From Micromonospora pisi (GTDB lineage Bacteria; Actinomycetota; Actinomycetes; Mycobacteriales; Micromonosporaceae), in assembly GCF_003633685.1 (NCBI RefSeq), contig NZ_RBKT01000001.1, positions 3,906,001-3,970,000 of the forward strand: 64,000 nt of DNA, given 5' to 3'. How positions within the stretch are numbered: position 1 is the first letter of the stretch; each line of letters starts with the position of its first letter. The position numbers and the translations under genes are program-made. The notes beneath the pieces are model-generated. The model was given only the letters and a program-made list of their open reading frames with translations, was not told the DNA's origin and did no database searches. This document shows, piece by piece, positions 52,988 through 60,036 of this stretch.

Positions 52988-53989
52988 TCAGCGGCCGGGG
53001 ACGGGCGCGGTCGAACCGCGTACCACCAACTCGGGCTCGAAGAGCAACTCGTCGTGCAGCACCCCGACCCCCTCGATCATGGTGACCAGCAGATCCACCG
53101 CCGCCTGACCCATCGTCTCGATCGGCTGCCGAACCGTGGTCAACGGCGGGTCGGTGCAGGTCATGAACGCGGAGTCGTCGAAGCCCACCACCGAGATGTC
53201 GGCCGGCACCGACCGGCCCAACCGACGCGCGGCCCGGATCGTGCCCAGGGCGAGCACGTCGCTGGCGCAGATGATGCCGGTGACGCCCCGCTCGACCAGC
53301 TTGGTCGCGGCGACCCGCGCCCCCTCCATGGAGAAACTGGAGCGTTCCACACACTCGTCACCCTCAGCCCAGCCTGCGACCTGGACCATCGCCGCCAGCT
53401 TGCGACGGGACGGCACATGGTCCTCGGGGCCGAGCACCATGCCGATCCGCTCGTGGCCGAGCGAGCGCAGGTGCCCGTACGCCTGCTCCACCGCCACCGC
53501 GTCATCGGTGGAGACCCGGGGGAACCCCAACTCGTCCACGCCCGCGTTGACCAGCACCACCGGCAGCCCCCGGTCGGTCAACCGGCGGTAGTGGTCGTGC
53601 CGGGCGTCGGCGAGCGCGTACGAACCACCAGCGAAGATCACCCCGGAGACCTGGTGGTCGAGCAGCATCTCGACGTAGTCCATCTCGGAAACACCACCGA
53701 TGGTCCGGGCACAGAGCGCCGGGGTGAAGCCGCGCTGGGCGAGCGAGCCGGTGACCACCTCGGCCAACGCCGGGAAGATCGGGTTCTGCAATTCGGGCAG
53801 CACCAGACCGACCAGTCGGGCCCGTTCACCCCGCAGTTTGGTCGGGCGTTCGTAGCCGAGCACATCGAGGGCGGTGAGCACGGCGGTCCGGGTCGCCTCG
53901 GAGACGCCATCACGACCGTTGAGCACCCGGCTCACCGTGGCCTCGCTGACACCGGCCTTCTTCGCTACTTCGGTGAGTCGTTTAGTCAC
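52988..53989 (-). CDS. LacI-family transcriptional regulator
   Basis: A 333-aa repressor. The N-terminal HTH is RLTEVAKKAGVSEATVSRVLNGRD, with the hinge helix and a periplasmic-binding-protein-like sensor domain (about 60-333). VGLVLPELQNPIFPALAEVV and VVGFDDSAFMTCTDPPLTTVRQP are family landmarks. GTG 53989 begins the product; TACCAT lies seven bases upstream, so the transcript is probably leaderless. It probably senses an imported glucan-derived sugar and controls the ABC operon and itself. Confidence 0.93.
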   Translation of the reverse strand: MTKRLTEVAKKAGVSEATVSRVLNGRDGVSEATRTAVLTALDVLGYERPTKLRGERARLVGLVLPELQNPIFPALAEVVTGSLAQRGFTPALCARTIGGVSEMDYVEMLLDHQVSGVIFAGGSYALADARHDHYRRLTDRGLPVVLVNAGVDELGFPRVSTDDAVAVEQAYGHLRSLGHERIGMVLGPEDHVPSRRKLAAMVQVAGWAEGDECVERSSFSMEGARVAATKLVERGVTGIICASDVLALGTIRAARRLGRSVPADISVVGFDDSAFMTCTDPPLTTVRQPIETMGQAAVDLLVTMIEGVGVLHDELLFEPELVVRGSTAPVPGR

Positions 53990-54006
53990 GGCCGCAATGG
54001 TACGGC

Positions 54007-54024
54007 AATTTCTTGCAAGAAATT
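54007..54024. promoter_or_regulatory. LacI operator, 18-bp perfect palindrome in the lacI promoter
   Basis: AATTTCTTGCAAGAAATT is perfectly palindromic. It lies just upstream of the TACCAT -10-like hexamer of lacI (minus strand), between it and a TTAATT -35-like sequence. The position indicates autoregulation. Confidence 0.7.
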
Positions 54025-54044
54025 AACTGGGTTCTGCCGTGTCG

Positions 54045-55439
54045 CTACTTCAGATTGTTCACCGCGTCACCGATCGCGCGATGGAAAGTCGGGTACGCGT
54101 AAATCATCTGACGCAGCGTCGCCACCGGAACCTCCCCGTGCACCGCCACGGCCAGCGCACCGAGGACCTCCCCGCCGGACGGACCGGCCGACGTCGCGCC
54201 AATCAGGATGCCGCGCTCGGCGTCCTCGATCAGCTTGATGAAACCCTCGTTACCGACCTTGTGGATCCAACCCCGGGAAGAATCCGGCAGCCGGGTCTGG
54301 CCGACCCGGATGGTGAACCCACGGTCACGCGCCTGTCGCTCGGTCAGCCCCACCGCACCGATTTCCGGATCGGTGAAGGTGACCCGGGGCAGCGCCCGAT
54401 AGTCCGCCCGGGGCAGCACCCGATCATCGCCTCGTGACTCCGAACCACCACCGCTCAGGATGTCCTGGATCGCGATTCCCGCCTCGTACATCGCGATGTG
54501 CGTGAATGCACCGTGGCCGGTCACGTCACCGACCGCCCAGAGGCCGTCCGCCACCCGCATCCGGTCGTCCGTGGTGAGGTAACGCTGTTTCGGATCCAGG
54601 CCCACGCTCTCCAGACCCAGCTCTTCGAGGTGGGCCCGCCGCCCGGTGGCGACCAGCAACCGGTCCGCCCGGACCGTTCCGTCGCCGGTCAAGTGCAGGG
54701 TGAAACCGTCCTTGTCGTAACCCACCCGCTCGGTACGCATCCCCGTGTGGATCTCCACCCCGTCGGCCCGCAGCGCCGCCGTGGCCAACTCCGACGACTC
54801 CGGCTCCTCCATCGCGAGCAACCGGTCGGAGCCCTCGACCACACTCACCCGTACGCCGAACCGGGCGAAGACCTGGGCCAGTTCCAGACCGATGGCCCCA
54901 CCGCCCAGCACCGCGATCGAAGCGGGCAGCTCGGCCAACTCGATCGCCTCGTGGTTCGTCCAGTACGGCGTGCCGACCAGCCCTTCGATCGGCGGGATCA
55001 CCGGGCTCGACCCGGTGCCGATCACCACACCACGACGGGCCCGGAAGACGTCGTCGCCGACCTGCACCAGACCAGGTCCGACAAGCCGCCCCGAGCCCCG
55101 GACCAGCCGTCCACCCTTGCCGACAAACCGGTCGGCCGCCCGCCTGTCGTCCCAGTTGGCGGTCGCCTCGTCGCGGATCCGCGCCGCGACCGGCGCCCAG
55201 TCCGGCGTGACCGTCGCCCGGCCCGCGAGCTGGTCCACCCGCGCCGCCTCGACCAGGGCGTTCGCCGCTCTGATCATCATCTTGCTCGGGATGCACCCCC
55301 AGTACGGGCACTCGCCGCCAACCAGGCCGCGCTCGATCCCGAGTACGGAGAGGCCGGCCTCGGCCAACCGGCCGGCGACCTCCTCGCCTCCGACACCGAG
55401 CCCCATCACGATCACGTCGAACTGCTCCGGCTGCGTCAC
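54045..55439 (-). CDS. FAD-dependent pyridine nucleotide-disulfide oxidoreductase
   Basis: A 464-aa flavoprotein of the dihydrolipoamide dehydrogenase/mercuric reductase family. FAD motif FDVIVMGLGVGGEEVAG, redox disulfide GGECPYWGCIPSK (C-x4-C), NAD motif IAVLGGGAIGLELAQVF and GLWAVGDVTG are all present. The C-terminal active-site His-Glu of true lipoamide dehydrogenases (H-P-T-x-x-E) is replaced by YAYPTFHRAIGD, so it is probably not a pyruvate-dehydrogenase E3 and may act as an NAD(P)H quinone/disulfide reductase. The start GTG 55439 begins TQPEQFDVI. Confidence 0.88.
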   Translation of the reverse strand: MTQPEQFDVIVMGLGVGGEEVAGRLAEAGLSVLGIERGLVGGECPYWGCIPSKMMIRAANALVEAARVDQLAGRATVTPDWAPVAARIRDEATANWDDRRAADRFVGKGGRLVRGSGRLVGPGLVQVGDDVFRARRGVVIGTGSSPVIPPIEGLVGTPYWTNHEAIELAELPASIAVLGGGAIGLELAQVFARFGVRVSVVEGSDRLLAMEEPESSELATAALRADGVEIHTGMRTERVGYDKDGFTLHLTGDGTVRADRLLVATGRRAHLEELGLESVGLDPKQRYLTTDDRMRVADGLWAVGDVTGHGAFTHIAMYEAGIAIQDILSGGGSESRGDDRVLPRADYRALPRVTFTDPEIGAVGLTERQARDRGFTIRVGQTRLPDSSRGWIHKVGNEGFIKLIEDAERGILIGATSAGPSGGEVLGALAVAVHGEVPVATLRQMIYAYPTFHRAIGDAVNNLK

Positions 55440-55510
55440 CCAGCCAGCATCCCGCACCGAACCGACCCGGACCACCCGGGTCGACTTTCCGCTCGCCTAC
55501 CGTGTGTCGG

Positions 55511-56707
55511 GTGAGCGCAGACCGGGTACGCGAAGATCGGGTTGTCGGGGACTGGGACCGGCGTTTCGTCGCCGTACGGGACGCCTTCGCGGCCCTGCTC
55601 GGCGACGAGCGCCCGCCGGACCCCCGACCGTTGCCCGGCACCACCGACGAGCTGCCCGGCGGGGCGACGGCCGGAACCGGCGCGGTGGCCGAGACCGGCG
55701 CGAGCCTCGCCGTCTGGCACCGCGGACGACCGGTGCTGGACCTGTACGGCGGCTGGCGCGACTCCGCCCGAACCCGCGAGTGGAGCCCGGACACGCTGGT
55801 CAACGTCTACTCCGTGGGCAAGCCGGTGGCCGCGCTCTGCGTGCTGCTCCTGGTCGAGCAGGGTCGGATCGGCCTCGACGATCCGGTCGCCCGGCACTGG
55901 CCCGGGTTCCGCGCCGAGGCGACCGTCCGGCACGTGCTGAGCCACACCGCCGGACTGCCCGTCTTCCCGGTGCCCCGCCCGGAGCGGGACCTCGACAACT
56001 GGGCACTGCTCACCGGCGACCTGGCCGCCGCCGAACCGCTCTGGGCGCCGGGCACCGTCGCCGCCGAACACGCGCTGACCTACGGGCACCTCCTCGGCGA
56101 ACTGGTACGCCGGGTCGACGGCCGCACCATCGGCCGCTTCCTGGCCGACGAGATCGCCGGGCCGTGGCGACTGGACCTGCACTTCGGGCTCGCCCCGATC
56201 GACCAGGCCCGCTGCGCCGACCTCGGCTACGGGGACCCGGACTGGCCGGTCACCATCCTCGGCACCCCGGGCTCGCTGCGCGCCCGCGCGCTCGGCAACC
56301 CGGCCGGCTGCCTGGACCTGGCCGTACTCAACGGTGCACGGTGGCGGGGCGCCGAAGTGCCCGCCGTGAACCTGCACGCCACCGCCGCCGGCCTGGCCCG
56401 GCTCTACGCGGGGCTGCTCGCCGGGGGTGAGCTGGACGGCGTACGCCTCTTCGGCGCCGACCTGGTCGCGGAGGCGACCCGGGCCCAGTTCACCGGTGCG
56501 GACCTGCTGTTGGAGCGCCCGGTCCGGTGGACCCTCGGCATGCAGGTCGAGGAGGACGGCAGTTGGGGCATGGGTGGGATCGGCGGCAGCGCGGCCTGGG
56601 CCGACCCGGTACGGGACTACACCTTCGCGTACGCCACCCGCCACCTCGCCGGATTTGACCGCGTGGAGCACCTGGTCGACGTACTGCACACCTGCCTCGA
56701 CGGTTAG
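55511..56707 (+). CDS. Beta-lactamase-fold serine hydrolase
   Basis: About 398 aa, EstB-like esterase/beta-lactamase superfamily. The S-x-x-K motif is YSVGKPVAA (catalytic Ser and Lys), the Y-x-x motif is in LTYGHLLGELV, and VRHVLSHTAGLP is a family landmark. GMGGIGGSAAWADP near the C-terminus holds the third motif. No signal peptide is seen. GTG 55511 follows a TACCGT -10-like box by about seven bases (possible leaderless start); GTG 55502 is an alternative. Its TAG stop is formed by the left end of repeat copy 3. Confidence 0.85.
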   Translation: MSADRVREDRVVGDWDRRFVAVRDAFAALLGDERPPDPRPLPGTTDELPGGATAGTGAVAETGASLAVWHRGRPVLDLYGGWRDSARTREWSPDTLVNVYSVGKPVAALCVLLLVEQGRIGLDDPVARHWPGFRAEATVRHVLSHTAGLPVFPVPRPERDLDNWALLTGDLAAAEPLWAPGTVAAEHALTYGHLLGELVRRVDGRTIGRFLADEIAGPWRLDLHFGLAPIDQARCADLGYGDPDWPVTILGTPGSLRARALGNPAGCLDLAVLNGARWRGAEVPAVNLHATAAGLARLYAGLLAGGELDGVRLFGADLVAEATRAQFTGADLLLERPVRWTLGMQVEEDGSWGMGGIGGSAAWADPVRDYTFAYATRHLAGFDRVEHLVDVLHTCLDG

Positions 56708-56758
56708 GAAGGGCCCCTTCCTATACAGATTCCGATAACAAGGGGCCCTTCCTTACCC
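56703..56758 (+). repeat. Dispersed palindromic repeat, copy 3, overlapping two gene ends
   Basis: GGTTAGGAAGGGCCCCTT, CCTATACAGATTCCGATAAC, AAGGGGCCCTTCCTTACC. The outer arms pair over at least 13 bp. The TAG of the serine hydrolase is its left end, and the last 12 codons plus the stop of the convergent crtB gene lie within it (56721-56758). Confidence 0.92.
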
Positions 56759-57710
56759 CCGGGCCGGGTACGGCGACGGGGGTGCCGGTGCGGGTGAGCA
56801 GCGCTCGGGCGGCGACCGTGGCCCGGCGACGTCGGGGTACCACCGCCCGGCGGACGAAGACGTCGTATCCGGCGGCGGCGACTTCGTCGAGGATGCCGCC
56901 GTAGAGCGCGTACGCGGTCCGCATGCATGCCTGCGAGGCCGGGTTGAGCAGGACGATCCCGGGTGCGGCGGCGGCGTAGTGCGCCTGGGCCCGGGCCACC
57001 TCGTACTCGATCAGTTCGCGGATGGCGGCGCTGGCCCGGCCCCTGGCGGCGGCCTCGACCAGGTCGTCCCGGCCGACCCCGAACTTCGCCAGGTCCTCGT
57101 CGGGTAGGTAGGTGCGCCCCCGGTCGAGGTCTTCGGCGACGTCCCGGATGAAGTTCGTGAGTTGGAACGCGAGGCCGAGTTGGCGGGCTGGTTCGCGGGC
57201 CGAGGCCGGGTCCGGGGAGCCGAGGATGGGCAGCATCATGGTGCCGATCACCGCCGCCGAGCCCTCCATGTAGTCGAGCAGGTCGTCGTAGCTCGGGTAC
57301 GAGGTGACGGTGAGGTCCATCGCCATGCTGCGCAGGAAGGACGCGAAGTCCTCCGGGTCGAGGTCGAACGCGGCGATGGTGTGCAGGACGGCGGGGAGCA
57401 GCGGGTCGGTGACCGGGGCGCCGCGCAGGCCGGCGACGAACCGCTCGGACCAGAGTCGGAGTTGGGCGGCGCGTTCGGCGGCGGGCAGGTCGTCGGTCCG
57501 GTCCACGATCTCGTCCGCGTACCGGGTGAAGCCGTAGAGCGCGTGGACGTGCCGCCGTTTCCACCGGGGCAGCAGCCGGGTCGCGAGATAGTAGGTGCGC
57601 CCATGCTGTTTGTGCAGCTCACGGCAGCGCTCGTAGGCCGCGGCGAGATCGGTCTCGGCCGTCGGGCCCGGCGCCTGGTCGGACTCCGGTGCCGCCTCCT
57701 GTGCCACCAC
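56721..57710 (-). CDS. crtB: Phytoene synthase
   Basis: Condenses two geranylgeranyl diphosphates into phytoene. It is 329 aa. The two aspartate-rich substrate motifs are DEIVD (in RYADEIVDRTDD) and DVAED (in FIRDVAEDLDRGR), and YYLATRLLPRWKRRHVHALYGF is the family start. GTG 57710 or the next GTG is used; AAGGAG is four to seven bases upstream. The last residues (VRKGPLLSESV) are encoded by the dispersed repeat, so the native C-terminus was probably altered by its insertion. It is divergent from crtI. Confidence 0.93.
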   Translation of the reverse strand: MVAQEAAPESDQAPGPTAETDLAAAYERCRELHKQHGRTYYLATRLLPRWKRRHVHALYGFTRYADEIVDRTDDLPAAERAAQLRLWSERFVAGLRGAPVTDPLLPAVLHTIAAFDLDPEDFASFLRSMAMDLTVTSYPSYDDLLDYMEGSAAVIGTMMLPILGSPDPASAREPARQLGLAFQLTNFIRDVAEDLDRGRTYLPDEDLAKFGVGRDDLVEAAARGRASAAIRELIEYEVARAQAHYAAAAPGIVLLNPASQACMRTAYALYGGILDEVAAAGYDVFVRRAVVPRRRRATVAARALLTRTGTPVAVPGPGVRKGPLLSESV

Positions 57711-57725
57711 CCAGCTCCTTCGAGT

Positions 57726-57747
57726 AATCGACGCACCAATCGACGCA
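57726..57747 (-). promoter_or_regulatory. 12-bp direct repeats downstream of the crtB promoter
   Basis: AATCGACGCA occurs at 57726 and 57738, on a 12-bp step. CarH/LitR-type operators are direct repeats, so this is a candidate site for the nearby MerR regulator. It lies between the crtB -10 box and its ribosome site. Confidence 0.35.
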
Positions 57748-57754
57748 ACTCGTA

Positions 57755-57783
57755 ACCCTAAGGTACGCTCCAGCAACGCCCAA
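57755..57783 (-). promoter_or_regulatory. Candidate crtB promoter
   Basis: Minus strand: -35 TTGGGC (57778-57783), 17-bp spacer, -10 TAGGGT (57755-57760). Transcription would start about 35 bp before crtB. Confidence 0.45.
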
Positions 57784-57883
57784 GGACCCACGCCGGAGCA
57801 CAATCTCCCCGCACTTACTCGTCTTGCTGTGGTAACGACCCATCGGCGGGCATGATGAGGGATCGCAGCAAGGAGGTGATCGA

Positions 57884-59365
57884 GTGCGGACCGTGAGTGG
57901 ACGGACCGACCGGGTCGTGGTGGTCGGGGCGGGACTCGGTGGTCTCGCCTGCGCCCTGCACCTGGCCGGCAGTGGCCGACAGGTCACGGTGGTGGAGCGG
58001 GAGCCGGTGCCGGGTGGCCGGGCCGGACGCCTCAGCCTCGGCGGGTACGAGTTCGACACCGGCCCGACCGTGCTGACCATGCCCGACCTGATCGCCGAGG
58101 CGCTGGACGCGGTCGGCGAGGAACTGACCGACTGGCTGGACCTGACGCCGCTCGCCCCGGCGTACCGGGCCCACTACCCCGACGGTTCCACGCTCGACGT
58201 GCATACCGACCCGCAGCAGATGGCGGCGGAGATCGCCCGAGTCTGCGGGCCCTGGGAGGCCGACGGCTACCTGCGCTTCGTCGACTACGCCCGGAACCTG
58301 TGGCAGCTCGAACGGCACGACTTCATCGAGCGCAACCTCGACTCGCCGACCGACCTGCTCACCGGCAACCTGGTACGACTGGTCGCCGCCGGCGCCTTCC
58401 GCCGCCTACAGACCAAGGTCAACCAGTTCTTCCGCGACCCCCGGACCCAGCGGATCTTCTCCTTCCAGGCGATGTACGCCGGCCTGGCCCCGCACGACGC
58501 GCTCGCCATCTACACCGTGATCTCCTACCTCGACTCGGTCGCCGGGGTCTACTTCCCGCGCGGCGGCATCCACGCGGTCTCGAAGGCGCTCGCCGGGGCG
58601 GCCGAGAAGCACGGTGTGGAGTTCCGGTACGACACCACCGTCACCCAGGTGGAGACCGCCTCAGGTCGGGCCACCGCCGTACGCACCGCCGACGGTGAGC
58701 GGATCCCGGCCGACGTGGTGGTGCTCAACCCCGATCTGCCGGTCGCCTACCGGGACCTGCTTCCGCCGACCCGGCAGCGCCGGCTGCGCTACTCCCCCTC
58801 CTGCGTGGTGCTGCACGTCGGTTCGACCCAGGGCTACTCCGGGATCGCCCACCACAACATCCACTTCGGCCGATCCTGGCGGGGCACCTTCCAGGAGGTG
58901 ATCAAGCGCGGCCAGTTGATGTCCGACCCGTCGCTGCTGGTCACCAACCCGAGCCGGACCGATCCGTCGGTGGCGCCGGCCGGACGGCACAGCTACTACG
59001 TGCTCGCCCCGGTGCCCAACCTCGACCGGGCCTCCCTGGACTGGCGCGGCGACCTGGCCCGGCGGTACGCGGCCGAACTGATGGCCACCCTGGAGGACCG
59101 GGGCTACGTCGGGTTCACCGACGGTGTCGAGGTCTCCGAGATCATCACACCCGCCGACTGGGCCGACGCCGGGATGGCCGCCGGCACTCCGTTCGCCGCC
59201 GCACACAGCCTTTTCCAGACCGGACCATTCCGTCCGTCCAATCTGCACCGCACACTCTCCAATGTGGTCTTCGTTGGTTCGGGCACGCAGCCGGGAGTAG
59301 GGGTTCCGATGGTCTTGATCTCCGGCAAACTGGCGGCGGCGCGGGTCACCGGCGGTGGCCGATGA
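57884..59365 (+). CDS. crtI: Phytoene desaturase (CrtI type)
   Basis: FAD-dependent desaturase acting on phytoene, 493 aa. N-terminal FAD motif RVVVVGAGLGGLACALHL; EFDTGPTVLTMPDLI, YFPRGGIHAVSKALA and the C-terminal NVVFVGSGTQPGVGVPMVLISG are family landmarks. AAGGAGGTGAT precedes GTG 57884, a strong ribosome site. Its stop overlaps idi by four bases (ATGA). Confidence 0.94.
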   Translation: MRTVSGRTDRVVVVGAGLGGLACALHLAGSGRQVTVVEREPVPGGRAGRLSLGGYEFDTGPTVLTMPDLIAEALDAVGEELTDWLDLTPLAPAYRAHYPDGSTLDVHTDPQQMAAEIARVCGPWEADGYLRFVDYARNLWQLERHDFIERNLDSPTDLLTGNLVRLVAAGAFRRLQTKVNQFFRDPRTQRIFSFQAMYAGLAPHDALAIYTVISYLDSVAGVYFPRGGIHAVSKALAGAAEKHGVEFRYDTTVTQVETASGRATAVRTADGERIPADVVVLNPDLPVAYRDLLPPTRQRRLRYSPSCVVLHVGSTQGYSGIAHHNIHFGRSWRGTFQEVIKRGQLMSDPSLLVTNPSRTDPSVAPAGRHSYYVLAPVPNLDRASLDWRGDLARRYAAELMATLEDRGYVGFTDGVEVSEIITPADWADAGMAAGTPFAAAHSLFQTGPFRPSNLHRTLSNVVFVGSGTQPGVGVPMVLISGKLAAARVTGGGR

Positions 59366-60036
59366 CCGCCCGGGAGGAACACCTGGTCGAGCTGGTCGAC
59401 AACGACGGCACGGTGGTCGGCGCGACCACGGTGGCGGCGGCGCACCAACCGCCGGGACAACTGCACCGGGCCTTCTCCGTGCTGCTGGTCGATCCGGCCG
59501 GCCGGGTGCTGTTGCAGCAACGCGCCTCGGTCAAGACCCGCTTCCCGCTCCGCTGGGCGAACTCGTGCTGCGGCCATCCCGAGCCCGGCCAGTCGTTGCG
59601 TAACGCGGCGAACCGGCGGCTGATGGAGGAACTGGGCGTCGGCCCGGTCGGTCTGACCGAGGTCGGGGTGCACCTCTACTTCGCCGAGGACCCGTCCACC
59701 GGGCGGGTCGAGTTCGAGTACGACCACGTGCTCTGCGCCGCCTTCGCGCCGGACCAGCCGGTGTCACCGGATCCGGCGGAGGTGGCCGACCTGCGCTGGG
59801 TCGACCCGGAGCAGCTACGCGCCGACATCGTCGCCGTACCGGACCGGTACGCCCCGTGGCTGGTCGGGGTGATCGAGCGCTACCTCCAGTCCGCCCCGAT
59901 CCACAGCAACGGCGCGGTGGCCGCCGACGGCACCGTCCCGACCGACGGCTCCGGCACCTCCGGTGTTCCCGCCGGTGCCGCGAGCGGGTCGACGGGCCTG
60001 GCCGACAACGCGGCGGAGCCGCCGGGTGGGCGATGA
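59362..60036 (+). CDS. idi: Isopentenyl-diphosphate delta-isomerase (NUDIX type)
   Basis: Interconverts IPP and DMAPP for isoprenoid supply. It is 224 aa. The catalytic Cys is in WANSCCGHPEPG, the NUDIX-like Glu in RRLMEELG and the later Glu in VEFEYDHVL. A C-terminal low-complexity extension of about 45 residues (from SAPIHSNG) is unusual. It is translationally coupled to crtI. Confidence 0.93.
   Translation: MTAREEHLVELVDNDGTVVGATTVAAAHQPPGQLHRAFSVLLVDPAGRVLLQQRASVKTRFPLRWANSCCGHPEPGQSLRNAANRRLMEELGVGPVGLTEVGVHLYFAEDPSTGRVEFEYDHVLCAAFAPDQPVSPDPAEVADLRWVDPEQLRADIVAVPDRYAPWLVGVIERYLQSAPIHSNGAVAADGTVPTDGSGTSGVPAGAASGSTGLADNAAEPPGGR

Noticed and set aside
54045-55439. Lipoamide dehydrogenase (E3) call
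   Set aside because: Overall similarity is strong but the C-terminal His-Glu catalytic pair is missing, so only the broader family is named.
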